Assembly: GCA_029202665.1 (NCBI GenBank)
Contig: CP119326.1
Coordinates: 1,426,001-1,490,000, forward strand
DNA: 64,000 nt
From: Candidatus Brevundimonas colombiensis
GTDB lineage: Bacteria > Pseudomonadota > Alphaproteobacteria > Caulobacterales > Caulobacteraceae
Direction of reading: 5' to 3'
Shown: piece after piece, positions 41,721 to 49,401 of the stretch
Numbering within the stretch: position 1 is the first letter of the stretch
Layout: each line of letters starts with the position of its first letter
Program-made: the position numbers and the translations under genes
Notes under the pieces: model-generated
What the model saw: the letters and a program-made list of their open reading frames with translations, nothing else
The model's database searches: none
What the model was told of the DNA's origin: nothing

Positions 41721-42404
41721 ATGAGCTGGATCGACTGGGCGGCGTTGGCCCTCTTCTTCATCTGCTGGCTGGGCTATGGCCCCATCCTGTCCTTCATCGG
41801 CAGGAAGGGCGGGTCGCTGAACGACGACATGACCCATGTGCGCGCCATGTGGATGCGGTCCATGACCCATCGCGAGATGAAGCTGATCGACAGCCAGCTG
41901 ATGGGCCATTCGATCAATTCGGCCTCCTTCTTCGCCTCGACCAATCTGCTGCTGATCGCGGCGGTGGCGGGCATATTGTTCGGCGGCGAGAGCGCCTTGC
42001 AGGGGTTCGCGGCGGTCGGGGCCGAGAACGTGCCGCCCCGGATTCTGGAGGCCAAACTGGCCCTGGTCCTGGTCTGCCTGGCGCGCGGCTTCCTGGATTT
42101 CATCTGGGCCCTGCGTCAGATGAACTATACGCTGGCCCTGATCGGATCGGCGCCGGAACTGCATTCCAACACCGACCGCAAGGCGTTCAGCGAGGCGGCG
42201 GGGCAACTGCTGAACCCGGCGCTCAGCGCCTTCAGCCAGGGGGTGCGGGGCTATTATTTCGCGCTGGCGGCTGCAGCCTGGCTGTTCGGGCCGCTGTGGC
42301 TGGCGCTGGGGGTGGCTTCGGCGTTCGGTCTGTTGATCTATCGCCAGGAGGCGTCGCCGGCAGCCCGCGCCATCCGCAACGCCCGCCGGTTGCTGGAGCA
42401 CTGA
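41721..42404 (+). CDS. DUF599 membrane protein
   Basis: A 227-residue inner-membrane protein with four hydrophobic segments: 'WAALALFFICWLGYGPIL', 'FFASTNLLLIAAVAGILFG', 'LALVLVCLARGFLDFIWAL' and 'YYFALAAAAWLFGPLWLALGV'. 'MWMRSMTHREMKLIDSQLMGHSINSASFFAST' is the conserved DUF599 region, and 'NYTLALIGSAPE' follows the third helix. The function is unknown. The ATG at 41721 has no strong ribosome-binding site. The next rho-independent terminator on this strand lies 200 bases downstream, after a separate predicted promoter. Confidence 0.85.
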   Translation: MSWIDWAALALFFICWLGYGPILSFIGRKGGSLNDDMTHVRAMWMRSMTHREMKLIDSQLMGHSINSASFFASTNLLLIAAVAGILFGGESALQGFAAVGAENVPPRILEAKLALVLVCLARGFLDFIWALRQMNYTLALIGSAPELHSNTDRKAFSEAAGQLLNPALSAFSQGVRGYYFALAAAAWLFGPLWLALGVASAFGLLIYRQEASPAARAIRNARRLLEH

Positions 42405-42516
42405 GCCGCCCGTCTTCGCAACCGCGAAATCGGCCACGGCCTGACTTTGGGCGAAGATATCGCCAGGTCGCTGGAATTGCGTAACACGGCGTGACCGCCG
42501 CCTGTCGACTGGGGCC

Positions 42517-42545
42517 TTGACCTATTGTGCAATGCAACCTAGATT
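42517..42545 (+). promoter_or_regulatory. Sigma-70-like promoter of a candidate small RNA
   Basis: TTGACC, a 17-base spacer, then TAGATT. It is placed about 110 bases after the DUF599 stop and directly before the hairpin series ending in a terminator. Confidence 0.6.
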
Positions 42546-42551
42546 GCTCTT

Positions 42552-42634
42552 CGACGTCTCCGGACGTCTTGCCCTTCCTGGGCGTTTCCTCCCTATAGAC
42601 TTAAATGCCGCACCCTCGGGTGCGGCTTTTTTTT
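42552..42634 (+). ncRNA. Candidate trans-acting small RNA with C/U-rich loops
   Basis: From the predicted transcription start to the end of a terminator T-run is about 83 bases and holds no reading frame. It folds into three hairpins: GACGTC-TCCG-GACGTC (42553-42568), GCCC-TTCCT-GGGC (42571-42583) and the terminator (42607-42634). The single-stranded linker contains TTTCCTCCCT, complementary to Shine-Dalgarno sequences. This is the layout of alphaproteobacterial regulatory RNAs that pair with ribosome-binding sites. No homology to a named RNA is claimed. It may instead be the 3' end of the DUF599 mRNA. Confidence 0.55.
42607..42634 (+). terminator. Strong rho-independent terminator
   Basis: GCCGCACC-CTCG-GGTGCGGC followed by eight T on the plus strand. 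Confidence 0.95.
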
Positions 42635-42648
42635 GATCTGATCGGCGA

Positions 42649-43473
42649 TCAGTCAGCCCAGCGGTCCGCGCACAGGGCGGCGATGACCCGCCCCAGCGCC
42701 TTTTCGGTGCGGCCATAGCCGGCGCCGGGCGCCAGCGTCGCCTCGTCCAGATAAAGACCCCGGCTGATCTCGATCTGGATCGCCTCATAGCCCTGGTCCG
42801 GCCGGCCCCAGCACTGGGTGGACCATCCTCCGGCGTAGGGGCGGTTCAGCGACACCCGCCAGCCCAGCCCCTCGAACAGGTCGCGCAGCCGGCGGGTCAG
42901 GCGCGCGCCGCAGGCCGAGCCATAGCGGTCGCCCAGCACGACCTCGGCCCCGACCGCCCGCGCCGGCATGGAATGCCAGTCGATCAGCACCGCCCGCCCG
43001 TGCCGCGCCCGCGTGACCTGCATCAGCTCATCCAGCGCCTGATGATAGGGACGATGGACCGCCGCGATCCGCGCCTCGGCCTCTTCGCGCGTCAGACGCC
43101 GGGCGTACAGCGGCGTCCCGTCGCCGGCCAGACGCGGCAGCACGCCATAACCCGCCGCCGTCTTGGCCCCGACCGCGCCGTCCACGCCCTCGATCAGGGT
43201 CGGGTCCAGTTCACCGGGATCACGGTTCAGATCGACATAGGCCCGGCCGATCCGCCCCTCGATCAGCGGCGCGCCCCGATGCGGACCCTCAGCAACAAGT
43301 CGGCTTATCAAGGCGTCTTCGGCGCTTCTCAGACTGGCGCGGTTCAGGCCCGGCGCCGCCCCCATGTCTTCGGGATAGCGGTCGCCGGAATGGGGCGAGG
43401 CGAACACCAGGGCCGTCGCCTCGGCCGTCGGCGACGCTGCGGTGATCCAGAAGCTGTCGCCGGCGTCGGTCAT
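42649..43473 (-). CDS. N-formylglutamate amidohydrolase family protein
   Basis: A 274-residue zinc hydrolase. 'ALVFASPHSGDRYPEDM' holds the first metal ligand region, 'IGRAYVDLNRDPGELDP' the substrate-binding arginine, and 'RHGRAVLIDWHSMPA' and 'ANRPYAGGW'-like 'LNRPYAGGWSTQCWG' complete the family pattern. HutG-type enzymes release glutamate from N-formylglutamate in histidine breakdown, but no hut genes are nearby, so the physiological role is open. Next to it, in the divergent direction, is cpdR; as I recall, this pairing is conserved in Caulobacter. Confidence 0.88.
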   Translation of the reverse strand: MTDAGDSFWITAASPTAEATALVFASPHSGDRYPEDMGAAPGLNRASLRSAEDALISRLVAEGPHRGAPLIEGRIGRAYVDLNRDPGELDPTLIEGVDGAVGAKTAAGYGVLPRLAGDGTPLYARRLTREEAEARIAAVHRPYHQALDELMQVTRARHGRAVLIDWHSMPARAVGAEVVLGDRYGSACGARLTRRLRDLFEGLGWRVSLNRPYAGGWSTQCWGRPDQGYEAIQIEISRGLYLDEATLAPGAGYGRTEKALGRVIAALCADRWAD

Positions 43474-43583
43474 GCCCCGGCATAACGGGTTTCGCTGTGG
43501 AAGGAAGTCGGCTGATCGTTGAATTTCATGGGCGGTTTACCGTTGCCTCTTAGGCTGGCCGCCAGTTTCAAGGGTGTTTTTCC

Positions 43584-43940
43584 ATGGCGCGTATCCTCCT
43601 GGCCGAAGACGACGGCTCCCTGCGCGGTTTCCTGACCCGTGCGCTGGAGCGCGCGGGCCATCAGGTGATCGACTGCGAGAACGGCGACGACGCCATCGAC
43701 GCCCTGGAGCACGGCCCTTACGACCTGCTTTTGACCGACATCGTGATGCCGGGCGCCGACGGGATAGAGGTGGCCCGCGTCGCCGCCGCCCGCCAGCCGG
43801 GCCTGCGCATCATGTTCATCACCGGCTTCGCCGCCGTCGCCCTCAGCGCCGCCCAGGCCACGCCGGACGCCAAAGTCCTGTCCAAGCCTGTCCATCTGCG
43901 CGACCTGGTCAATGAGGTTGAGCGCATGGTCGCCGCCTGA
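43584..43940 (+). CDS. cpdR: Single-domain response regulator CpdR
   Basis: A 118-residue stand-alone receiver. The sequence 'MARILLAEDDGSLRGFLTRALERAGH...YDLLLTDIVMPGADGIEVAR...LRIMFITGFAAVALSA...VLSKPVHLRDLVNEVERM' closely follows Caulobacter CpdR. The phosphoacceptor is Asp52 and the conserved lysine is in 'LSKP'. In Caulobacter, unphosphorylated CpdR primes ClpXP for degradation of cell-cycle proteins such as PdeA and CtrA, and CckA-ChpT phosphorylation switches it off. The protein ends in Ala-Ala, a C-terminus reported to make CpdR itself a ClpXP substrate. Confidence 0.93.
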   Translation: MARILLAEDDGSLRGFLTRALERAGHQVIDCENGDDAIDALEHGPYDLLLTDIVMPGADGIEVARVAAARQPGLRIMFITGFAAVALSAAQATPDAKVLSKPVHLRDLVNEVERMVAA

Positions 43941-43994
43941 CGCCTTGATCCGACGACGTTTTTCCAGAAATCTCTTTCTGGCCGTGAAATCGGC

Positions 43995-44023
43995 TTGATG
44001 CCGACAGGCCGCGCCGCTATACG
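43995..44023 (+). promoter_or_regulatory. Candidate sigma-70 promoter of tRNA-Val
   Basis: TTGATG, a 17-base spacer, then TATACG, placing transcription start about 35 bases before the tRNA 5' end. Confidence 0.55.
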
Positions 44024-44065
44024 ACCGCTCTTCCCGCTCCGAACCATTTTTCGGAGCCCTACGGC

Positions 44066-44140
44066 GGATGCGTAGCTCAGCGGGAGAGCACCTCGTTGAC
44101 ATCGAGGGGGTCACAGGTTCAATCCCTGTCGCGTCCACCA
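44066..44140 (+). tRNA. tRNA-Val (anticodon GAC)
   Basis: A full cloverleaf of 75 bases. The acceptor GGATGCG pairs with CGCGTCC (one T-G pair), the D-arm is GCTC AGCGGGA GAGC, the anticodon stem CCTCG/CGAGG encloses TTGACAT with anticodon GAC, and the T-arm ACAGG TTCAATC CCTGT follows. The discriminator A and CCA are encoded. It reads GUC and GUU valine codons. Confidence 0.97.
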
Positions 44141-44227
44141 TTTTCTTTCCAGACATCGTCAAGCCTGCCGCCGCGATCGCGGGCGTTTTCGGCTGCGCGG
44201 GCTTCAGGCGCAGTCGCGCGTGGCGGA

Positions 44228-44410
44228 TCAGCGGCGACGGCGGATCAGCGCCCAGATCAGGACGATCAGCCAGGCGGTCAGCAGGGCGGCGCCCAGGATG
44301 TCCCACAGGCCGTCTTCCAGCAGGGCGCCGATCAGGCCGGTCAGGGTCAGGACGAACAGGACGGCGGGTACGCCGAAGATGGCCCGCAGGCTCAGGTCCT
44401 TGCGGCTCAT
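44228..44410 (-). CDS. Small membrane protein coupled to the PepSY gene
   Basis: A 60-residue protein: 'MSRKDLSLRAIFGVPAVLFV' runs into the first of two hydrophobic segments, the second being 'AALLTAWLIVLIWAL', and the end is 'IRRRR'. The ATG overlaps the stop of the upstream PepSY gene (ATGA), so it is translationally coupled and probably forms part of the same membrane complex. The positive C-terminus suggests both ends are cytosolic. No named family was recognised. Confidence 0.75.
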   Translation of the reverse strand: MSRKDLSLRAIFGVPAVLFVLTLTGLIGALLEDGLWDILGAALLTAWLIVLIWALIRRRR

Positions 44411-45495
44411 GACGTCTTCCTGCGCTTGGCCAGCCACAGATAGAGGCCGGAGATCAGGATGACGATCGTGGCGATGTCCAGCAGCGCCCAGACGATCTTC
44501 AGCCCCAGCCCGCCATAGTCGCCGAAGTGCAGCGGCTGGGACAGGGACAGGGTCTTCACATACCAAGGCATGGACGCCACCGCCGCCAGCTGGCCCGTGC
44601 GCGCGTCGATCAGGGCGGGCGTGGTCATGTGTTTGGTCAACGGCGTGTCGCCGTGGAAGAAGACGGCATAGTGATGGTCTGTCGAATAGGTCGATCCCGG
44701 AAAGGCCACGAACTGCAGCTTCATGCCGGGCAGGGCGGCCTGGGCGCGTTTGACCGCCGCGTCCAGGGATGCGCGCTGACCGGCCGGCGCGGGCGTGTCG
44801 TAGGCGACGGTCAACTCCTTCAGCGCCGTATCCTTCCAGAAAGCGATGATCGGCGTGGCCAGGGTGTTGACCACGCCGGTCGCCCCCACCACCAGCACCC
44901 AGCCCAGGGTCACGGCGCCCAGGAGGTTGTGATAGTCCAGCCAGCGGGTCCGCGCCGCCTTTGACGCCCGGACCGTGCCGAACGGCAGGCGGCGCCTGAA
45001 GGGCGAATACAGCACCACCCCCGACACCAGGGCGGCCACGAGCATCAGCCCCATGACGCCCAGGAACAGCATTCCCGGCAGGCCCAGGAACATGTCGGTG
45101 TGCAGTTGCAGCAGGAACTCCATCACCGGATGACCGGCGACCAGGGGGGCGACCTCGCCGCTGGTCTGGTCGATGGGTTCGAAACTGTATTTGCCGGCCG
45201 GGGCGTTGGGCGCGCGACTGGTGACGTTCACCACCGGCCGCACCTCGTCAAAGCTCATGAAGGACGGAACCTCGCCGGGATGCAGGGCCAGGGCCGTGTC
45301 CAAGACCTGGTCCAGGTTCAGCAGCGGTCCGTCCGGGTTTGCCGGCTGCCACGGTTCGTGCAGCAGCACCTCGTCCAGCTCGTGGGTGAACACCAGCGGC
45401 AGGCCGGTGACGCACAGCATCAGCAGGAACAGGGTCGAGACAAGGCTCGACCATTTGTGGACCCAGGACCAGGCGCGGATCGTTTGGGCTTTCAT
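44407..45495 (-). CDS. PepSY-associated transmembrane protein
   Basis: A 362-residue inner-membrane protein with four strong hydrophobic segments ('WSSLVSTLFLLMLCVTGLPLVF', 'LFLGVMGLMLVAALVSGVVLYS', 'LLGAVTLGWVLVVGATGVVNTLA', 'IVWALLDIATIVILISGLYLWL') and a large periplasmic region carrying a PepSY-like domain. Histidines near the membrane ('WVHKWSS', 'LLQLHTDMFLG', 'DYHNLLG', 'LHFGDYG') fit the heme-binding pattern of PepSY/PiuB-type ferric reductases. It lies downstream of the siderophore-type receptor on the same strand, so it may reduce imported ferric siderophore. Confidence 0.85.
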   Translation of the reverse strand: MKAQTIRAWSWVHKWSSLVSTLFLLMLCVTGLPLVFTHELDEVLLHEPWQPANPDGPLLNLDQVLDTALALHPGEVPSFMSFDEVRPVVNVTSRAPNAPAGKYSFEPIDQTSGEVAPLVAGHPVMEFLLQLHTDMFLGLPGMLFLGVMGLMLVAALVSGVVLYSPFRRRLPFGTVRASKAARTRWLDYHNLLGAVTLGWVLVVGATGVVNTLATPIIAFWKDTALKELTVAYDTPAPAGQRASLDAAVKRAQAALPGMKLQFVAFPGSTYSTDHHYAVFFHGDTPLTKHMTTPALIDARTGQLAAVASMPWYVKTLSLSQPLHFGDYGGLGLKIVWALLDIATIVILISGLYLWLAKRRKTS

Positions 45496-45515
45496 CGGTC
45501 GCCTCTAGAACGGCG

Positions 45516-45556
45516 CGCCCCCGAACGGAACCAGGGCCTGGCTCCGTTCGGGGGCG
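45516..45556 (-). terminator. Long stem-loop after the siderophore receptor gene
   Basis: CGCCCCCGAACGGA pairs perfectly with TCCGTTCGGGGGCG, and CCAGG/CCTGG extends the stem inside. It lies 25 bases beyond the receptor stop and 21 bases before the PepSY start. There is no T-run, so it may instead stabilise the receptor mRNA within a shared transcript. Confidence 0.5.
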
Positions 45557-45580
45557 TCATCATGTCGCGATGGAGCGGGA

Positions 45581-47752
45581 TCAGAACTCGGCCGAAACCG
45601 ACAGGCGCAGGGTGCGCGGGGCGCCCAGCGTCAGATAATTGGACCCCGGATAGCCGCCGACGGCGACCCACTGATCCTTGTCGGCCAGGTTCTCGACCCG
45701 CGCCCGCAGCGTCAACGGCTTGCCGCCCGCCTCGAAGGCGTAACGGACGCCGGCGTCGTAGCGGGTCCAACTGTCCAGCTCGACGGCGTTGTCGGCGCTG
45801 GCGGGCTGGGCCCCGGTGTGCACGACCCGGCCTTCCAGCGTCAGCCCGTCGATGGCGGGCACGTCCCATTCGACGTTCAGATTGGCCTGGAAGTCCGGCA
45901 CGCCGATGGCCGACTTGCCGTTCAGCGCCGGGTTCAGGGCGCGCTTGATCTCGGCGTCCAGCCAGGTCGCGCCGCCGATCACGCGCACGCCGTCCAGCGG
46001 TTCGCCGAAGACGGTCAGTTCGACGCCCCGGTTCTCCTGCTCTCCTCCGGCGGAGTAGGTGCGCGTCGCGGTGTCAAAATACTCGCTGGGCAGGGTGGTG
46101 CGGAAGGCGCTCAGCGTGACGCCATACGACCCGGCGTCGTATTTCACGCCGATCTCGTTCTGCTCGGCGCGGAACGGCTCCAGCACCTCGCCGACGTTGG
46201 CGACGGGCACGCCATTGACCGCGCCCGGTGCGGTCTTTCCGGGCACCAGCGCCTCCGAATAGTTGGCGTAGAGCGAGACTTTGTCGATCGGACGATAGAC
46301 CACGGCGAAGACCGGCGTGACCGCATCGCTGGCGTAACCGCCGGTGCGGGCCGTGGTGTTGTAGTCGTAAGATCGGGTGTCGATATCCTGATAGCGGGCG
46401 CCTAGGGTGACGATCAGGCGGTCGTCCAGGAAGGACGCCATATCGGCGATGGCGACGCTGTTGGTCCGGACCCGTCCCACCACGGTCGGGTCGGTCAGGG
46501 AGCCGGCGGCCAGGGCGGTCGGCTCCGGGGCGGGCGTGAAGACCGGATCATACAGGTTGCTGGCGAAGCCGCCGAAGTTCGAGAAGGCGTAGGAGTTCTT
46601 CTCTCGCGACTGCACCTGGGCGGCCGAGGCGACCAGACGGTGGCGGACGGGACCCGTGGCGAAATCGGCGCGCACGCCCACATCGGCCGAGAAGACCTGA
46701 TCGCGGCGGCCGTTGTCGAACCGATAGGCGTTCAAGGATCCGTCCGCGGTGGCGCGGGGATTGGCCAGGCTGTTGCGCTCCTTGCCGTCGCGACCGCCCA
46801 CGGCCGCCCAGACGGTGACGGCGTCGGTCACGTCGAACTCGCCGCGCATGGCGCCGAACAACTGGGTCTCGTCCGTATAGGTCCAGGGCTGGGCGAAATT
46901 CTTGTCGGCGTCTGGCGCGCGCGGAATGGCGCCGTTCGGCGTCACCTGCGGACGCGGCGCATCGATGCGATTGTCCTGCCAGCCCAGATCGGCCGAAAAG
47001 CGAGCCCGGTCGCCGCGGTGGTCCAGACCCAGTCCCACCACCTTCATGTCGCGGCGCTCGCCCTCGATCCCGGCTTCGCCGGCGCGGCTGGCCAGGTTCA
47101 GGCGCAGGCCCCAGTCGCCGTCCTGTCCAAAGCGGCGCGACAGGTCGGCGGCGGCGTAGATCTGATCGCCGCCTTCCCACCCGGCCGTCAGACGGTTCAG
47201 GGGCGCATCGCCCGCGCGCTTGGGCACCAGGTTGACCGCTCCGCCCACGCCGCTGCCGCCCGGCGCCGCGCCGTTCAGGAAGGCTGTGGCGCCGCGGAAG
47301 ACCTCGACCCGCTCCAGCAGTTCGGCCGCCACGAACTGGCGCGGCAGGACGCCGTAGAGACCATTATAGGTCATGTCGTCCGAATAGACCGGGAAGCCCC
47401 GGATCACATACAGCTCCTGGAAGTTGCCGAACCCCTTGGTCAGCCGCACGGCGGGATCGTTCTGCAGCACGTCGCCGACGCTGCGGGCCTGCTGATCGCG
47501 CGCCAGCTTCTCGGTGAAGCTGGTGGACGAGAAGGGGGTGTCCATGGCGTTCAAGGCGCCGAACAGGCCGACCCGTCCGCCCCGCGCCACCTGACCGCCG
47601 GCATAGGCGGGCGGCAGGGCGACCTGCGATCCCGTCACCACGATATCCGACAGGGTGGTCGGCGCATCCTGCTGCTGGGCCAGGGCGGGGGCGGCGCCGA
47701 GCAGCGTCGCGACGGAGGCGGACGCCAGAAGGCCGAACAGGGGAACACGCAT
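45581..47752 (-). CDS. TonB-dependent siderophore receptor
   Basis: A 723-residue outer-membrane receptor. The signal peptide is 'ASVATLLGAAPALAQ'. The plug contains 'DTPFSSTSFTEKLARDQQARSVGDVLQNDPAVRLTKGFGNFQELYVIRGFPV', 'YNGLYGVLPRQFVAAELLERVEVFRGATAFLNG' and 'GVGGAVNLVPKRA', typical of the TIGR01783 siderophore group (FhuA/FpvA-like). The barrel ends 'TLRLSVSAEF' with a terminal Phe. It has no STN domain, so no surface signalling is expected. A Fur-like dyad overlaps a perfect -10 (TATAAT) just upstream. PepSY and small membrane genes follow on the same strand. Confidence 0.92.
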   Translation of the reverse strand: MRVPLFGLLASASVATLLGAAPALAQQQDAPTTLSDIVVTGSQVALPPAYAGGQVARGGRVGLFGALNAMDTPFSSTSFTEKLARDQQARSVGDVLQNDPAVRLTKGFGNFQELYVIRGFPVYSDDMTYNGLYGVLPRQFVAAELLERVEVFRGATAFLNGAAPGGSGVGGAVNLVPKRAGDAPLNRLTAGWEGGDQIYAAADLSRRFGQDGDWGLRLNLASRAGEAGIEGERRDMKVVGLGLDHRGDRARFSADLGWQDNRIDAPRPQVTPNGAIPRAPDADKNFAQPWTYTDETQLFGAMRGEFDVTDAVTVWAAVGGRDGKERNSLANPRATADGSLNAYRFDNGRRDQVFSADVGVRADFATGPVRHRLVASAAQVQSREKNSYAFSNFGGFASNLYDPVFTPAPEPTALAAGSLTDPTVVGRVRTNSVAIADMASFLDDRLIVTLGARYQDIDTRSYDYNTTARTGGYASDAVTPVFAVVYRPIDKVSLYANYSEALVPGKTAPGAVNGVPVANVGEVLEPFRAEQNEIGVKYDAGSYGVTLSAFRTTLPSEYFDTATRTYSAGGEQENRGVELTVFGEPLDGVRVIGGATWLDAEIKRALNPALNGKSAIGVPDFQANLNVEWDVPAIDGLTLEGRVVHTGAQPASADNAVELDSWTRYDAGVRYAFEAGGKPLTLRARVENLADKDQWVAVGGYPGSNYLTLGAPRTLRLSVSAEF

Positions 47753-47774
47753 CGGGAGAGGATAGCCTTTGATT

Positions 47775-47791
47775 ATAAGAATGCGTCGCAA
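47775..47791 (-). promoter_or_regulatory. Fur-box-like site over the siderophore receptor promoter
   Basis: Read on the minus strand, TTGCGACGCATTCTTAT matches the Fur pattern TTGCGAATCATTCGCAA at 12 of 17 positions. It overlaps TATAAT at 47772-47777, the probable -10 element. Confidence 0.4.
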
Positions 47792-47885
47792 TACTCGCCT
47801 AACGACCGGGTGACAACTGCGGCATTGCGGTCGCGTCATCGGGTTTGCCTGTGGACGGGGACCGGCAAATGCGCGATCCCGGGGC

Positions 47886-48536
47886 ATGGGGTTCGTCACG
47901 CGCCTGTTCCGTCTGCATTTCTCCCTGTGGCTGGGGGTGGCGATGCTGGCGGTCGTCACACTGGCGACTCCGGCGTCGGCGGGATTGGCGCTGCGGCTTG
48001 CGGCGGGTTGGGACGCCGGCGTGGCGGCTTTTCTGATCCTGACGCTGGCGCATATCATGCGCTCAAGCTCGCAGGAGGCCATCCGGCGACGGGCGGCGGA
48101 ACTGGATCAGGCGGGCGCGCTGGTCCTGCCGCTCAGTCTGACGGCGGCCGTCGCCAGCCTGGTCGTGCTGGTGTTGGCCCTGATGCACGGCGGCAAGCCG
48201 TCACTGGCTCAGGCGGGTTTTTCGATCCTGACGGTCGGGCTGTCGTGGCTCTATGTCCACGTGATTTTCGCCCTGCATTACGCCCATGGTTTCTATGCGC
48301 CCAAGGACAAGGGCAAGGGCGACCAGGGCGGCCTGATGTTTCCGGGCGAGGAGGACGCCGACTATTGGGACTTTCTGCACTTCAGTCTGATCATCGGCGT
48401 GGCCAATCAAACGGCCGACGTCCAGATCTCAAGCCGCAAGCTTCGCGGGCTGGCGACGCTGCATTGCCTGATCGCCTGGTTTTTCAACGCCGTTATTCTG
48501 GCGCTGACGGTCAATCTGGCGGCGGCGCTGTTCTGA
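47886..48536 (+). CDS. DUF1345 membrane protein
   Basis: A 216-residue inner-membrane protein with five hydrophobic segments: 'FSLWLGVAMLAVVTLAT', 'GVAAFLILTLAHIM', 'ALVLPLSLTAAVASLVVLVLALM', 'AGFSILTVGLSWLYVHVIFALHYAH' and 'LIAWFFNAVILALTVNLA'. The conserved DUF1345 region is 'HYAHGFY...YWDFLHFSLIIGVANQTADVQISSRKLR', which lies outside the membrane next to the last helices. Role unknown. It diverges from the siderophore receptor and converges with the DUF2171 gene. Confidence 0.87.
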   Translation: MGFVTRLFRLHFSLWLGVAMLAVVTLATPASAGLALRLAAGWDAGVAAFLILTLAHIMRSSSQEAIRRRAAELDQAGALVLPLSLTAAVASLVVLVLALMHGGKPSLAQAGFSILTVGLSWLYVHVIFALHYAHGFYAPKDKGKGDQGGLMFPGEEDADYWDFLHFSLIIGVANQTADVQISSRKLRGLATLHCLIAWFFNAVILALTVNLAAALF

Positions 48537-48555
48537 ACGCCGCCGCCGACTTGGT

Positions 48556-48807
48556 TCAGAGGTCGACCGGCTTGCCGGACTGTTCTTCTTCCAGGGTCAC
48601 GGCGACGTCGGCGTTGGCCGACAGGCGCACCTTGTCGCCCTCCACATCGGCGACGAAGCCTTTTTCGATATAGTGGTGATGGTCGCCGTGGGCGCCGGTG
48701 TTCTCGCGCCGGGTCAGCTTGATGCGGTCGCCGTCCAGGCGGTCCACCGTGCCGACATGGACGCCGTCGGCGCCGATGACTTCCATGCCTTCCTTGATCT
48801 CGCTCAT
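48556..48807 (-). CDS. DUF2171 protein
   Basis: An 83-residue cytosolic protein: 'IKEGMEVIGADGVHVGTVDRLDGDRIKLTRRENTG' followed by 'HHHYIEKGFVADVEGDKVRLSANADVAVTLEEE'. This is the DUF2171 pattern, a small PRC-barrel-like beta domain often seen with stress genes in Caulobacterales and sphingomonads. The start is fixed by AGGAGA upstream on the minus strand. The histidine cluster GDHHHY is a family feature, not a tag. Confidence 0.88.
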   Translation of the reverse strand: MSEIKEGMEVIGADGVHVGTVDRLDGDRIKLTRRENTGAHGDHHHYIEKGFVADVEGDKVRLSANADVAVTLEEEQSGKPVDL

Positions 48808-49081
48808 CGTCGTTCTCCTGGTTGAAACAGACTCCGGAAGAGGAGCGCGGCGGCATGGTTCAGGTTCCCGACGGATGGGCCGTCTGTGGTGGCGACAATG
48901 ATAGCCGGTCGAGGCCAGCGTCCGCTTGCAGCCGGCGCACCTGTCGCCTTTGGTCAGGTTTGATATCAGATCGGCATTGAACGAGCGCGCACAGCCGCTT
49001 TCGCAGGCGTCTCGCCGGTGTCATGGGTGTCGCAATCCGCCCTGCGGCGGATCAGCCATGTGTCCAACCTGGGTTTGCATC

Positions 49082-49339
49082 ATGACGCTTTCCAGACGCG
49101 GCCTTGTGCTTTCCGGCGCCGCCGGATTGCTCACGTCGGGGTGCGCCGGTGGGCTTGCCGTCTATGCCGGCGGCTCTCCGCAGGACGTCGCCGCAAAGAC
49201 CGGCGTCTGCCATTCCACCTATGCCGTTCTGCGCGGGGGCGTCCCCGAACAGCCTGTCGTCCTTCATGGCTGCGGACCGTCCGACCCGAGAGGCGCGGAC
49301 GCCCGCCAGTCAGGCCTGTCTGTCGTCATCATGTCATAA
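49082..49339 (+). CDS. Possible small lipoprotein
   Basis: An 85-residue frame starting 'MTLSRRGLVLSGAAGLLTSGCAGGLAVYAGG' with a lipobox-like 'LLTSGC'. The remainder includes 'GVCHSTYAVLRGGVPEQPVVLHGCGPSD', with two more cysteines. No ribosome-binding site is obvious, and the last codons coincide with the PHO-box-like site in front of the sigma-factor gene, so the 3' end may be regulatory rather than coding. The upstream 274 bases (48808-49081) contain nothing I can identify. Confidence 0.4.
   Translation: MTLSRRGLVLSGAAGLLTSGCAGGLAVYAGGSPQDVAAKTGVCHSTYAVLRGGVPEQPVVLHGCGPSDPRGADARQSGLSVVIMS
49320..49337 (+). promoter_or_regulatory. PHO-box-like site upstream of the PhoD operon
   Basis: CTGTCGT-CATC-ATGTCAT: two half-sites, each 6 of 7 to CTGTCAT, with the 4-base spacer and 11-base period of a PhoB site. 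It starts 82 bases before the sigma-factor start codon. Confidence 0.5.
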
Positions 49340-49401
49340 ACCGGTGATTTTCGCGCCAAGCTTGACCATTAGGAGAGGCGCTTCCGAGGAAGAGGCCCGC
49401 C

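Noticed and set aside
46640..48673. 677-codon plus-strand frame
   Set aside because: Antisense to the siderophore receptor and out of frame with the DUF1345 gene. No domain pattern.
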